From a virus: a stretch of 61,118 bases of DNA. The stretch lies in the IMG/VR virus record IMGVR_UViG_3300024264_000034, positions 1-61,118 of that record, one strand, 5' to 3'. The notes beneath the pieces are model-generated. The model was not told the origin of the DNA. It did not search any database and saw nothing but the letters and a program-made list of their open reading frames with translations. This document shows positions 25,446-36,697 of this stretch, one piece after another; position 1 is the stretch's first letter; each line of letters opens with the position of its first letter. The position numbers were made by a program, and so were the translations under genes.

Positions 25446-27986
25446 TTAAATTGTTTCCCAACCGCTAACTCCTCCCTGTATTATAGGGCCGGAATCAGAT
25501 ACTATTACCCAACCCCATTGTGTTTTAGTTATCGCTTTATTCTCTTGTGTTGTTGAACTCAGATTCCTTCCTTCGTTGGTTGATGTTGCACCATCCCATA
25601 TTAAATCTAAAGTTCTTACCATTGAAGCACCGGCATTGGCGTGTGACGCAGTGGTAGTCGTATCTATTGTATGGAAACCATCATACATCAGAAAATTTCC
25701 AGTACTGAACCAGCTAGTATAAGGGGCTGTAGACGGTATAGCTATCCTATATCTAGGAAACATTATTCTTACTGTTCCAAAATATTCTAATGTCTCAAAG
25801 GTTCCTGGGATTCCTTTTGTTTCTTGAGTCCATTTTGTTGCTTGATTTTTAATTACTACAGTAAGTTTTTGTCCAGGATACAGTCCTGGGGCAAAATTAA
25901 AGTTACCTAAGTAACCCTGTTGCCCAAGACTACCACCACCTCCTAGATTATTATCATACCCTATCTTAACTCCGAAATTTAAGAAAAGCAAAGGCCTATT
26001 AAGTTCTGAAGTCAAAGGCATTGCTCCTGCTGTTGGATACGAGCTGGAAAATGTAGGTACCGCATTGATTAAATCCCATCCAAAATTATATGGTGCAACA
26101 GCAGAGCCATAATCATAAATCGGAGCATTATTTTGCGTACTATTTGTGTTATTATCTCTCTTATGTACCAATGTTCCTGCAATAGCAGTTTTATTTTCAC
26201 TAGCTGAAAAGTATTCGTTATACTCATTAAAAGATCTTACACTTATTCCTAATGAATTATCCCACGCGCCAAATCCATACGATCCAACTGGGCTTGTTGG
26301 TCCTTCATTCCCCAGTCCTATTCTAATCATTCCTGCAGATACTCCTGATATTGTTTGAGTACCACCTAACCATTCATGCATACTTGCTCCTGGTGCCATA
26401 TCTATTAAATTGGCATCTCCCGTTTTAACAAAAACAGAGGAACCGGTTGTCAATGCACCATCCACATTATTATATTGGTAAGTAGTAGCATTAGGAGGGA
26501 CTGTATCGCTGCCTAATCCTGACTTTGACCAAGTACTGTGTCCAACAAACCTAGTATGTGGTAAAAGTGGTTTAGTAGGATCGCCATTTGTATAATAATT
26601 ATAATCCATGACTATACTAGTATTAGCTAAGGCCGAAGATTGTTCATTCATTATTCTTATTTGACTATTTCCTCTAATATAAATATCACCACCTACATCT
26701 GGATTACCTGCTGGTGGAAGCTGCCTTAGATTTTCTATAAAAATATCTGCAGTGCCATCAATTTTACTTTGCTGTATTGTAATATTACCATCAGCTGATG
26801 TTGCTAATATTCCACCTGTAGCTGATCTTAATTGAATTTGTCCAGCAGGACTAGTTCCTTGTGTAGTATCTAATTTTAATTGCCCACCTGAATTTAATTG
26901 AATATTTTGATTTACAGATGATGTTAAATTAATTAAACCTGCCTGTAATTGTATAACACCAACTTGCGCGTTTTGTGCTAAGTTAACAGGAAAACCGCCA
27001 CCTGTCTGGAGAACCGTTGTGTTTACCGTACCTGCTGTAGTTAATACAAATTTGTTTCCTGCAGCATTTGAACCACTACCTACATCAATAAGAAAGTCTG
27101 AATTTTCACCACCAAAAGCTGCTGTATTTTCAATTCCTGTTTGGAATGTAATTGCTTTACCTGCAGTATATTGTTGAGATCTTTTTGGAACATTAACCTC
27201 AAAGCCTATTACTTGATTAAGATTTAGTGCACCTGTTGCTTGTTTTGTTGCTGATAAGACTAGTCTATCATCATTACTAATTCCAATGCTACTTAATTGG
27301 CTTATATCCACTTGTTCAAATCTCTCAGGATTACCTACCGTATAACCGCCATGAAATATTATTCCTCTGGCCGTTGCATCTTTCTGATGAATCATTAATG
27401 ATGCCGCTGGTGTATTCAACGTTGTGGCTATAGCATCAGGTATTATATAGGAAGAAGTTAAAGGTATACTGGGGTCAACAAACGGTGTATTAGAAACTGC
27501 ACCACCAATCATAACCGAAGGTACTCCTTCATTTGAAAGATCTGCACCGTTACCAAATCCGATAGTTCCATTATACACAGCAGTCTGTTTAGATATTTGG
27601 ATTGGTCCTCCAAAGTCTAATCCAAAACCACCACTCTGACCGTCAGGTCCAATAGGCCCCATTAGATCTATTGTTGTTATAGCCCATGTTAATCCAGTGT
27701 ATTCCCATACTTGCCCATTAAATTGCAAATAATAATCGCCTTCGAGTGGTGTGCTTGTAGGTGGTGCAACATTAGGACTAAGACCTGGTGCAATTATAGA
27801 AACATCTTCATACCAAGTAGTTCCTTTTGGTCCTCTACCTCCGAGAGGTCCTACAGGACCGATAGGGCCAGCTGGCCCTGCGGGCCCTCCACCATTAAGT
27901 AACAATTGATCAAAATTAAAATTAGTTTTATCGACCAGTTGTGAAATAGTATCCGATGCTATTATTTCTTGTATAGTGATTGGCAT
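25446..27986 (-). CDS. Baseplate-associated fibre with short collagen-like patch
   Basis: An 846-residue protein. The N-terminus (ITIQEIIASDTISQLVDKTN, then FNFDQLLLN) resembles the start of the 216-aa protein at 38830-39480 (VTEILGTDSLSG...NFNVL), so both may use the same docking peptide. A GPAGPIGPVGP collagen-like patch (about 35-50) is followed by long beta-helix-like Asn/Gln/Ser/Thr-rich sequence (NITIQQSKIDG, IYIRGNSQIRIMN) and a compact C-terminal domain. This suits a long, trimeric tail fibre or spike. The receptor is unknown. Confidence 0.7.
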   Translation of the reverse strand: MPITIQEIIASDTISQLVDKTNFNFDQLLLNGGGPAGPAGPIGPVGPLGGRGPKGTTWYEDVSIIAPGLSPNVAPPTSTPLEGDYYLQFNGQVWEYTGLTWAITTIDLMGPIGPDGQSGGFGLDFGGPIQISKQTAVYNGTIGFGNGADLSNEGVPSVMIGGAVSNTPFVDPSIPLTSSYIIPDAIATTLNTPAASLMIHQKDATARGIIFHGGYTVGNPERFEQVDISQLSSIGISNDDRLVLSATKQATGALNLNQVIGFEVNVPKRSQQYTAGKAITFQTGIENTAAFGGENSDFLIDVGSGSNAAGNKFVLTTAGTVNTTVLQTGGGFPVNLAQNAQVGVIQLQAGLINLTSSVNQNIQLNSGGQLKLDTTQGTSPAGQIQLRSATGGILATSADGNITIQQSKIDGTADIFIENLRQLPPAGNPDVGGDIYIRGNSQIRIMNEQSSALANTSIVMDYNYYTNGDPTKPLLPHTRFVGHSTWSKSGLGSDTVPPNATTYQYNNVDGALTTGSSVFVKTGDANLIDMAPGASMHEWLGGTQTISGVSAGMIRIGLGNEGPTSPVGSYGFGAWDNSLGISVRSFNEYNEYFSASENKTAIAGTLVHKRDNNTNSTQNNAPIYDYGSAVAPYNFGWDLINAVPTFSSSYPTAGAMPLTSELNRPLLFLNFGVKIGYDNNLGGGGSLGQQGYLGNFNFAPGLYPGQKLTVVIKNQATKWTQETKGIPGTFETLEYFGTVRIMFPRYRIAIPSTAPYTSWFSTGNFLMYDGFHTIDTTTTASHANAGASMVRTLDLIWDGATSTNEGRNLSSTTQENKAITKTQWGWVIVSDSGPIIQGGVSGWETI

Positions 27987-27996
27987 TTCTTTTCTA

Positions 27997-30900
27997 TTAT
28001 TTTTTAACTATTGTGACGCTGAACCCATACGATTCAGAGAAACCTGTTCTTTTATTATATATTAGCTTTAAATCAAATGGGTTTGTATTTAAAGTTTTTG
28101 ATGCTACATTATTGTTAATAGTTAAACCATTATTAATTTTTTCTGCATCAGTTAATTCAGCTGTGGTATAATTAGGTGGATTTTTAATTCTACTTGCTAA
28201 ACTATAAAATTCTACTTTTTCTATTTTATAAAGCTTTAGAATATTTTCTCTTATATATTGTTCTACATCATCATCCAAAGTTTCCAAATCACCCCAACCG
28301 TATAAAGGATTAATGTATTTTTGAAATTGTTCTTTTATTGGTGTAAATAAGTATTCTATTAATCTTTTTTCATTTAATAAGAAAAATGTTTCTATTGGAG
28401 ATGAAGGCTTTTTCTTAATAGCCTTAACTTGTTTTACTCCATTAGATTTAATAATTCTTTTATTTATCTTTACTGAAGGTTGATCAAGATACATAAAAGT
28501 ACCATCTATTAAGCTTGGTTGTTTTATTGCGCCTTTAACAAAAGGGCTCGGTTTAAATGTTTCTAATTTTATAGTTTCAGGAACTTTAAGATATTTAGAT
28601 CCAAAAAATGATTTACGCTCAAACATTGATCGTGTACCTATAATATTTTGTATCTGAGACTTGTCAATACTTTTTATAAAATATGAAGGTTCCCAGTTAG
28701 ATGAAAATATATAAAAATCTTTATAATCAATACCTATTTCATTAATAAGAGGATATAAACTTGAAAATGCACTTTCACTAGATAACTCTAAAATAGTTGA
28801 AGGATCTTCTTCATTTACTTTATGATAAAAGAAATTTTGAATTTGCCCAAATTCTGGATCTGAACTGTTAAACTGTGAATTTTTAAATTTACATAATTCC
28901 ATTACTTTTATTTTATATGCTGCATCTGGAATAAGTACACTACCAGTCCCACCCGTTACTTCTTCAAAATCTAAGTTTTGATAAGGGTCTCTAAATGATA
29001 GTAAAGGTAATGCATAAGGTTCATAATACCCCGCATGCCTAGCTATAGGAGTTATTCTCGGAGTCTTTTGTAAAGATAAGTCATATCCTACAACATCAGT
29101 TAAATTAAACGCTGTTGGTTTTACTGGGTCAGGTAATATACCTACATAAATAGATTTTAATATATCAGCCTGTGCTCTTAATTCAATACTAAATGTTTGT
29201 GCTAATGTACCATCAGTATTTCTAACCTGAGTACCATCTTCTGTTATTGTTTCATATACAATAGCAGGATTACCTTCATTAACTGAGTCAAAAATTTCAC
29301 CAAAAGAAATATTATTTAATGAATTAGAAAATTGTTGATAACCACCGTTTTGGATTGTATAGGTAGCACTTCTTAATACTGCATCACCAGGTGATGATGA
29401 AGGTAGTGCCATAGGAAACCCATTCTGTGTAAACGTAGATGCTTTAAATGTATCAGAATCTAAAACATCTACAATTCCTGTAATTTGATATACATTAGTC
29501 CCAATTCCAAATTTAATATTTCCAAATGTACCATCTTCCAAAACTCTAATATCATTTACAAAGTTTGTAGGAATTCCATTTATATCAGGTTGCCCTTTTA
29601 TTATATAAATTCCATTTGAGTCGATTGAAGATGAATTCAGCGAAAGAGCACCACTTATATTTAGAGATTTGTATAAATAACCGCTAGCAGAATTGTATTG
29701 TGGTGAACAATCTGAGTTTAAATCAAAATTACTATTTAAAGAATATAGGCTTGTCCTATCTATTATTGGTGCACCTGCGTTAAGACATTCTACATCATAC
29801 TGAATAGACACTAACATTACTATAGTTTTCCATTTTTCATTTTTTATAAACTTAATTTCTAATTCAGGCTTGTCTGGTAGATTAGGAACTAACATTACAG
29901 AAAATCTATAATCATTAATTGAACCATCTTGTACATATGATAGTGAAGATGCATTAAAATTAGGTTTTTGTGACCCTATTGCTTTAGGTTTTGCTATAAT
30001 TCTAACCCCTCTTAAAAATGTTTCAGAAAAATTGTTTTCATTTCCGCCAGCAAACCTACCGTATCTAAGCTGTCTATCAATTTCATTTATAGTACCACCT
30101 GCAGTGAATCTTTGTACAATAAAATAATCATTAAAATAATTAGTATTTATATCTTGAAAGGTACCAGGTACATAAACTTGACCAGTAACTGGGTTAGCAT
30201 TAATACTATCAGTAGCCGCTTTATCAACATAACTCCAGGAGCTTTTAATTGCAGCATTGTTAGTTAAAAAATATTTTGGAAACTCAGATAAGTAATACCA
30301 TTCATGAGTAAACCCACTAGATTCTTGAACTTTGTCCCATTTAGAAGGGGCGAAATTATTTATACCAAATGCTTCATTAACATCTAACCTATATGGATGA
30401 TTTCTTACATCTTTACCATTATTAACCCAAGCCCATTTATTTATATAAGGTGCAATTCTAGACGCAGCTGCCTGCGAAGTTATAAAATTTTCTTCGAGCC
30501 TATTGTATTCACTCTTTATATACTCATCATTAGGATTCTGGTCTTCGGCATCATTTAATAAACCAATAAGATTATAAAAGCCACCATTATCATAAAAATT
30601 TCTAATATTTGGATTCTTACTTACACCAGTGTAATCAACAAACGGTGGTGTAGTACTATAAGGTTGGACCGCATTAGCAACAAGTTGGTTGTATTCTGCT
30701 AATTCAAAATTAAGTTCGCCTTCTTCGCTATATAAAGTACTATAAAAATCAAAATCAAAATCCTTAACCTCAAAAAATGAAAATCTACCAAACGAAGGTT
30801 TATAATCTGAATACAGAGCTACTTGGTTAGACCTAGTAACCATTATTTGATTATCGTTGCATGTAATTATTGCATACTTATCAATATCCGTATATCCAAT

Positions 30901-32724
30901 TATTTGATCTAAGCCATCATAAATAGGTTCATCGGTATAAGGAACCCAATCACCTATTTCAGTATACCCACCAGTAGTCTGTACAAAATTACCTTTCACA
31001 AATCTTTCTTGGTCTCCTAATGTAACTTTAAGTAAACTATTCTTCGTGTCGTTGCCTCCTACAAAGTTTTTATCTGGTAGGGCTAATGATGTGGCAGGAT
31101 ATGTTTCCAATTGTTGAAATTGTTCTGGAAATGAAATATCCATCTTAAAATTTAACCGATTAAATCTAGTTCCACTAAACCTTGATTTTACATAAACTGT
31201 TGTATCATTATAGGATGCTACAAAAAATCTATCATTTTCATTTATTCCTTTATTAATAGCTGATGTTATCGATTGAGTAACTTCCTGTAATGTTCCGTTA
31301 GGATTAAAAAATCTTTCAAAAGATTTACCGGGAATAGTGGCCATTGTGCTATCTGCAAATATCTCTCCAGTAAAATTAACCCCATCATAAAATGATATCT
31401 TACTTCCTTCTTCAACATTATCTAATACTTTAATATACATTTGGGAAATCCCGGCTCTGTTTAGGATACTTGCATTTGCAAATGTATCCGGGTCTTTATA
31501 TCCAGTAAATAAAGATATGTCTACTTTTGTATCAAATAATCTTATTTGATCCTTATTCCATGTAGATCCTTTTTTAATTGTGTGAAAGTCATCTTCTTTA
31601 TCTTTAACATAAAAAATAGATTCTACTTCATCAACTCTTTGCGGTGTGGGCAAGCCTGTAATTGTTTCAGTTTTTAAAGGATCTAAATATAGTAATATGC
31701 CATTTTTATTTGTTAGCTCCAATGGTGTATTTAAAAATTGGGAAACTTCGGTTATGCTTGTTATTACAGGCTGTTGGGTTTTTTCTGTTGATGTTCCTTT
31801 ATAAAATGCTTCTCCCGATATATCAAACTTTCCTTCTTCAATATCATTAACATACATACCAAAATATCTATTAATAGAATAATCATCAGCAGTAGGATCA
31901 TCAAACAAAAATTCCATATTTAATAAGTTAGCTAAGATAATACCATTATTCTGAAAACCCTGTGTAAATAGATACTCATCTTGCATAATAGTAGAATCTT
32001 TAACCACCATATCTTTATACGCAAAGTTACCAGAACTTGTAAATCCACCACTCTTGTAAGATATACCATTCCATAAAATAGGTTCATCTTTTCTCCATGT
32101 CATATTAAGAGGAACTTCTGGAAAGTTTTCTTGGTTTCTATAATTTCTAATATAAGAACCTAGTACAGTTCCTTCTGTTAAATCAAAAGTTTTAATTGCA
32201 GTACAATTCTCTAAAACATTTTTATTAAAATCAACTGAAGTTTGTGCACTTGCAGTATTTTCATTTTGACTAGGAGCTCTAAAATTATTAACTGCTGCTG
32301 GGTTATCTAATCTAAAAACTACGAAATAGTTTGGAATTTGTTCATTTAACCATAACGGGGCAAGAGTACCTAAACTTTGCGGATAACTAGTAGATGCTAC
32401 AGATCTAGTCCCTGCACAGTAAAACATTTCATATTGATTACCATACTTAGATAAAACTGAAGTATCTTCATATTCTTGAAATATTTCATATGCAGCCTCA
32501 ATAGGAAATTTACCAAAATCAAAAAATCTAAAAACATCTTGATCATAGGTACTAGTACCATCAACTTTAAATGCTTTAAATTTTTGTGAAGATAGTCTTG
32601 TATTTGCACTAAAAGATTCTAGGTAAATATCTGTGCCATCAGACACAACCTTTACATTAGCAGTCAATTTAGGATTAGTTCTAACTAAACTGTATGATGC
32701 TTTATCGAATAAGTTTTCAGCCAT
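27997..32724 (-). CDS. Giant baseplate-periphery protein
   Basis: A 1575-residue protein, the largest in the window and larger than any T4 baseplate protein. It starts MAENLFDKASYSLVRTNPKL and is aromatic- and Asn-rich throughout, with no transmembrane or enzyme motif recognised. The last 150 residues contain a helical segment (FFLLNEKRLIEYLFTPIKEQF). It sits between the 1299-aa protein and the collagen-patch fibre, so it probably belongs to the baseplate rim or fibre network. It has its own promoter-like box. Homology would need profile searching. Confidence 0.65.
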   Translation of the reverse strand: MAENLFDKASYSLVRTNPKLTANVKVVSDGTDIYLESFSANTRLSSQKFKAFKVDGTSTYDQDVFRFFDFGKFPIEAAYEIFQEYEDTSVLSKYGNQYEMFYCAGTRSVASTSYPQSLGTLAPLWLNEQIPNYFVVFRLDNPAAVNNFRAPSQNENTASAQTSVDFNKNVLENCTAIKTFDLTEGTVLGSYIRNYRNQENFPEVPLNMTWRKDEPILWNGISYKSGGFTSSGNFAYKDMVVKDSTIMQDEYLFTQGFQNNGIILANLLNMEFLFDDPTADDYSINRYFGMYVNDIEEGKFDISGEAFYKGTSTEKTQQPVITSITEVSQFLNTPLELTNKNGILLYLDPLKTETITGLPTPQRVDEVESIFYVKDKEDDFHTIKKGSTWNKDQIRLFDTKVDISLFTGYKDPDTFANASILNRAGISQMYIKVLDNVEEGSKISFYDGVNFTGEIFADSTMATIPGKSFERFFNPNGTLQEVTQSITSAINKGINENDRFFVASYNDTTVYVKSRFSGTRFNRLNFKMDISFPEQFQQLETYPATSLALPDKNFVGGNDTKNSLLKVTLGDQERFVKGNFVQTTGGYTEIGDWVPYTDEPIYDGLDQIIGYTDIDKYAIITCNDNQIMVTRSNQVALYSDYKPSFGRFSFFEVKDFDFDFYSTLYSEEGELNFELAEYNQLVANAVQPYSTTPPFVDYTGVSKNPNIRNFYDNGGFYNLIGLLNDAEDQNPNDEYIKSEYNRLEENFITSQAAASRIAPYINKWAWVNNGKDVRNHPYRLDVNEAFGINNFAPSKWDKVQESSGFTHEWYYLSEFPKYFLTNNAAIKSSWSYVDKAATDSINANPVTGQVYVPGTFQDINTNYFNDYFIVQRFTAGGTINEIDRQLRYGRFAGGNENNFSETFLRGVRIIAKPKAIGSQKPNFNASSLSYVQDGSINDYRFSVMLVPNLPDKPELEIKFIKNEKWKTIVMLVSIQYDVECLNAGAPIIDRTSLYSLNSNFDLNSDCSPQYNSASGYLYKSLNISGALSLNSSSIDSNGIYIIKGQPDINGIPTNFVNDIRVLEDGTFGNIKFGIGTNVYQITGIVDVLDSDTFKASTFTQNGFPMALPSSSPGDAVLRSATYTIQNGGYQQFSNSLNNISFGEIFDSVNEGNPAIVYETITEDGTQVRNTDGTLAQTFSIELRAQADILKSIYVGILPDPVKPTAFNLTDVVGYDLSLQKTPRITPIARHAGYYEPYALPLLSFRDPYQNLDFEEVTGGTGSVLIPDAAYKIKVMELCKFKNSQFNSSDPEFGQIQNFFYHKVNEEDPSTILELSSESAFSSLYPLINEIGIDYKDFYIFSSNWEPSYFIKSIDKSQIQNIIGTRSMFERKSFFGSKYLKVPETIKLETFKPSPFVKGAIKQPSLIDGTFMYLDQPSVKINKRIIKSNGVKQVKAIKKKPSSPIETFFLLNEKRLIEYLFTPIKEQFQKYINPLYGWGDLETLDDDVEQYIRENILKLYKIEKVEFYSLASRIKNPPNYTTAELTDAEKINNGLTINNNVASKTLNTNPFDLKLIYNKRTGFSESYGFSVTIVKK

Positions 32725-32738
32725 TTATCTTTCACTTT

Positions 32739-32750
32739 TTTTATATATTC
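32739..32750 (-). promoter_or_regulatory. Late-promoter-like box (GAATATATAAAA)
   Basis: Minus-strand GAATATATAAAA 15 nt upstream of the ATG at 32724, in a 46-nt gap. Confidence 0.55.
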
Positions 32751-32770
32751 ACTAAAAGACATGGTTAAAT

Positions 32771-35700
32771 TTATAAGTTAGCTGTACCAATAAAAGTTTG
32801 AGTGCCACGACCACCGCCACCACCGCCACCACCGCCAGATACTGTGGTTTGTGTTATTGATGGTCTTAGTCCTGCAACAACCTTCTCTAAATCATTTAAT
32901 CCTTTGGTTACTGTTGCTTTAGGGAATACATCTAAAGTCAACCTATCAGATCTATATTTTGCACTAACTTCAATATCAAATTGTATAACATCTGAATTAT
33001 TAGGTAGTAAATCAAATCCTATTCTTTTTGCATAAGTAAGATTAACAGTAGATCCAGTTGAATCTCCACCAACATTACCTAAACCGCTACCTGAAACCGT
33101 ACCAAAATAATCAGTCATTCTATATTGAAACACTAGAGGAATACTAATTGCATTTTGCTGTCCGAATTGCACAATTTCTCTAGATTGTATAGAATCTCCA
33201 TCTACTTGGATATTTAAATGATTATCTGAAGATATAAATAAGTAAGACCCACAGCTCTGTTTTCCTAATGTATATTGATCAAAACCTTCAAATGAAGTTT
33301 TAGCATTCCTAGCATAACCACCAGTAATATAACCCGCAGCAGATACATCCCAAAGATTAGCTAAAGCAGGTGTTGTAATTGAAGGGCTAGCTTGTAAGTT
33401 TTGTCCACTATCAAACGGAACTGTTAATTGTGAAACACCACCAGACCCAGTTGCTAAATTATATAAATCAGTAACATTTTCATTTAAATAAATTGCTTGT
33501 TGCTTACCGTAAGGTTGATCTATCTTTAACGGTGAAAATTTTGATTGTCTAAATAATACACTACCTGTACCATTACCTCCTGCACTACAATCTAGCCCAC
33601 CTGCTGGAACCGTTGCAGGTAAAGTATTAGTATCGCCAGTAAAAGATTCATAAGCTTCTCTGTATGCAGTATAATTTACTAAGTATGGATGGGCGATTGA
33701 AACTTGTACCACATCATCATTTACTGGATAAGATGTAGACGTTGTTGGTAAACCTGATGGTAAAAAACCACCACCCCAAATAAATTCAGTAGTAGGATTT
33801 CCTGAACCAGAGTTACTTGCTGCATTATAAAAGTTTTCTACAGTATCTAAATTAAAAGTATAATCTGATGCTGGGTTAACATAACTATAAAAATCACCTT
33901 CGGCTGATACATCAGAATATCTACTATAAATAAATTGATTTTTATTTTGTGTAGACTGGAATGGTGGTATTGAAACAGTTTGTTCATACTGGGTACTCGC
34001 AGTCACATCTGGGTTAGTTAAGATAATAGGAGTTAAATCATATTTTCTAACTGTGTTGTAATCTGTATCATCAGCTCTAAATGTTGCTCTATTATTAGAC
34101 TGATTGGCTTGGCTATTATCTAACCATGAATATGTTGCCGGTAGAATAGTAGATCCATTTATAAGAGTACCTACGCCCGGAGCACCAGTAGCACTATAGT
34201 CAGCAGGATTTTCTGATTGTTTTACCATCCTACTTCTATTACCTGTAACTCTAGCTAATAATTGTAAAGCAGTTTGAGATTCATTTGCAATATTAATAAA
34301 ATAAGTTTTGGAAACAACAGCTCCTCTTGGATCATCTAAGCTTTTAACTTCTTGTCCATAAAATCCTGCAAATATTTTAGTAGTAGCATTTCGTCTTAAA
34401 TTAAATGTATTACCAGTATCATCAACTAATGTTGTTTTTAATTCACCTTGTGCAGAGCTTAATATTTCAGAAAATAAATCTAATTGATTTTGCATTTCTG
34501 TTAATTTTGTAAAAAGATCAATGGGTGTTTGATTTTCTGATAAAAATCCTGATGCAATTACAGGAGATGAGTGTGCAAAATAAGTTTCGTTTGCAGTAAA
34601 AGAACTGCTTAAATGGGTTGGTAATCCAATAGATTCTAAATTTTCATTTAATGCCACTAATGCCAAATCTTCTTGATTTTGGGCAAGTATTGATTCTATT
34701 GCACTATCAGAACTTAGATCAGCAGGAAATTCTACTCTTATTGCTGTGCTATATTCACTTTCTAGTGGATTGGATGGCCAACCTGCCTCAGATATAGATT
34801 TTACTTGTATTTCAACCTGTTCTCCTTTCCTAATAGGAATATCTAATTGATTTATATTTACCGAATCAGCATTATCATCATCTATTGGAGACCATTCATA
34901 TAATCCTGTTATAGAATTTTTTGTTCTAGGTCTTAATACACTATCTACTATTACATAATTAGAAAATGCACCTTGGCTAGTACCACTCCCATCAGTATAT
35001 GTAAATTGATTAACTGGATTAGCGGCACCGTCAGACGAAAGATATCTATAACGGTATTTAAATTTTATAATATCCTGTACCCCAGTTGCAGGTGTAGATT
35101 TTTCTTCAGGCATTGACCAAAAACCTCTTACTCTATACTTAGGTGTTATACTACTTACTGAATTATCTGAAGCAAAAGAATTAATTTCAGTTACAACAGA
35201 TGCATATAGTTTTGCCGATGCAGCTCTTTCAGTAATTAACCCTTGTAATGCGTTTCTATCTGCATCTCGCTCTACTTCAGTTGTATAATTAGTTGTCTGT
35301 ATTTTAGTTCTGCTCTGTCCAATTGCTACATCTAATTCTGATAGTGTAGATTGAATAGTATTTTTTTGATTATTTAAATCTTTAAGTTGAACAATAGCAT
35401 CTGAATTACTTACTTGGCCATTAATTAAAGATACAGTAAAATCATCTGGTGATAATACTGGAGCATTTGGTGTAACACCTTCTCTACTCGTTGGCATCTT
35501 ATCTTGTGCAAATGATAATAGATACCTTCCAAAATCAACTGCATTTTGTTGATAATAATCAGCTAGGGTTTGCGCTTCTCCAGCAGAATTAATAGTTGAC
35601 AAAGAATTTGTGTAAAATCCACTACCAGGAGACCAATTAACTGCTGGTATTTTAGAATCTGGATCTATTGGTTTAATAAATGTTATACATCTTTCATTAA

Positions 35701-36670
35701 ATCCTACAGTGACGTCAACCTCTAATGTATCACTTAAAGAAGATCCTATTTTTAAAACATCAGCACCAATACTTATAGTTCTTTGGCCTTCTTGTAATCT
35801 TACAGTAACTGAATTAGTACTAGAATCAATTTGAGTAACAGTATATCTTGTATCAATAGGTGTAGATACTACTTCTAAACTATCACCTACCTTTAGTTGA
35901 ACAGTATCTGCAAAATCCGCCTCAGAATCAGTATAAAATATTTTATTAAGTTTGTATAGTTTTTGAACAGTTGTTTGTTCTACACCGTTAACTGTTTCAG
36001 TAACGCTTTCCTCTCCTATTCTTATAACACTAAACTTACCAGAATATCTCTTATCTCTTGGTGGTAAATCAACAACAGCTTCATCTAATACATAAGAAAT
36101 ATTTTTCTCTACTATTTCTTGTAAAAAAGTATTATAATCTATATTAGCATTTCCATTATATTGATTTTCAAAGAAATTAATTTTACTTTGACTATTAGTA
36201 TCTAAAATATATCTCTGTACAATGGCGCGCTCAGTATCAATAGGAGCTTGGCCTGTAATATCAAATGCTACATATAATAAAGGATTAATTAATTCTTCAA
36301 AAAACCAATTAGGCTTAACATCGAACTCATTAATAGAATTTAATGATGTCAAGTCTTGTGCTTCAGTTGGTAATTTTGCTAAAACTAATTTCCTAAAGGT
36401 TCCATCAGCTAATCTTATTGAACTATTTCCATCATTAAAATTAGTAATTGTATTAATATTGGTATTTAACCTATCAACAGAATTTTTTAGAAATCCAAAA
36501 CTAGGAATAGTAATCCTAGAGTTAGTACCATCATTATTCTGTATATTAACAGTTACTGAATCTCGGCTTGATGTAATTGCTTGATTAACTTTCTCAAAGC
36601 CCTCCAAAGAGTTATTAAAAAGTCTAAGTAACTCCGGTAGCAAAGTTTGTATTGAATTATTTTCAGCCAT
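32771..36670 (-). CDS. Large baseplate-periphery protein with FnIII-like segment
   Basis: A 1299-residue protein. Residues 1-90 are helical (LLPELLRLFNNSLEGFEKV). A middle region (about 530-650) contains GFWSMPEEK, FKYRYRYLSSDG and VEIQVKSISEAGWPSNPLES, which resembles a fibronectin type III-like domain. Helical coil (about 690-760) and beta regions follow. The C-terminus has nine consecutive glycines before RGTQTFIGTANL. Position between wedge genes and fibres suggests a baseplate-rim or fibre-network protein. No T4 counterpart was recognised. Confidence 0.65.
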   Translation of the reverse strand: MAENNSIQTLLPELLRLFNNSLEGFEKVNQAITSSRDSVTVNIQNNDGTNSRITIPSFGFLKNSVDRLNTNINTITNFNDGNSSIRLADGTFRKLVLAKLPTEAQDLTSLNSINEFDVKPNWFFEELINPLLYVAFDITGQAPIDTERAIVQRYILDTNSQSKINFFENQYNGNANIDYNTFLQEIVEKNISYVLDEAVVDLPPRDKRYSGKFSVIRIGEESVTETVNGVEQTTVQKLYKLNKIFYTDSEADFADTVQLKVGDSLEVVSTPIDTRYTVTQIDSSTNSVTVRLQEGQRTISIGADVLKIGSSLSDTLEVDVTVGFNERCITFIKPIDPDSKIPAVNWSPGSGFYTNSLSTINSAGEAQTLADYYQQNAVDFGRYLLSFAQDKMPTSREGVTPNAPVLSPDDFTVSLINGQVSNSDAIVQLKDLNNQKNTIQSTLSELDVAIGQSRTKIQTTNYTTEVERDADRNALQGLITERAASAKLYASVVTEINSFASDNSVSSITPKYRVRGFWSMPEEKSTPATGVQDIIKFKYRYRYLSSDGAANPVNQFTYTDGSGTSQGAFSNYVIVDSVLRPRTKNSITGLYEWSPIDDDNADSVNINQLDIPIRKGEQVEIQVKSISEAGWPSNPLESEYSTAIRVEFPADLSSDSAIESILAQNQEDLALVALNENLESIGLPTHLSSSFTANETYFAHSSPVIASGFLSENQTPIDLFTKLTEMQNQLDLFSEILSSAQGELKTTLVDDTGNTFNLRRNATTKIFAGFYGQEVKSLDDPRGAVVSKTYFINIANESQTALQLLARVTGNRSRMVKQSENPADYSATGAPGVGTLINGSTILPATYSWLDNSQANQSNNRATFRADDTDYNTVRKYDLTPIILTNPDVTASTQYEQTVSIPPFQSTQNKNQFIYSRYSDVSAEGDFYSYVNPASDYTFNLDTVENFYNAASNSGSGNPTTEFIWGGGFLPSGLPTTSTSYPVNDDVVQVSIAHPYLVNYTAYREAYESFTGDTNTLPATVPAGGLDCSAGGNGTGSVLFRQSKFSPLKIDQPYGKQQAIYLNENVTDLYNLATGSGGVSQLTVPFDSGQNLQASPSITTPALANLWDVSAAGYITGGYARNAKTSFEGFDQYTLGKQSCGSYLFISSDNHLNIQVDGDSIQSREIVQFGQQNAISIPLVFQYRMTDYFGTVSGSGLGNVGGDSTGSTVNLTYAKRIGFDLLPNNSDVIQFDIEVSAKYRSDRLTLDVFPKATVTKGLNDLEKVVAGLRPSITQTTVSGGGGGGGGGRGTQTFIGTANL

Positions 36671-36685
36671 TATCTATTTTTACTT

Positions 36686-36697
36686 TTTATATTTATT
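36686..36697 (-). promoter_or_regulatory. AATAAATATAAA leader element
   Basis: Minus-strand AATAAATATAAAAAG about 16 nt before the ATG at 36670, matching the elements before 1693 and 52279. Confidence 0.35.

Noticed and set aside
25435-25461. Upstream TTG start for the small coiled-coil gene
   Set aside because: It would lie inside the upstream gene and has no better leader than the ATG at 25434.
32802-33035. Plus-strand frame with a proline run
   Set aside because: It is the reverse complement of the nine-glycine run at the end of the 1299-aa gene.
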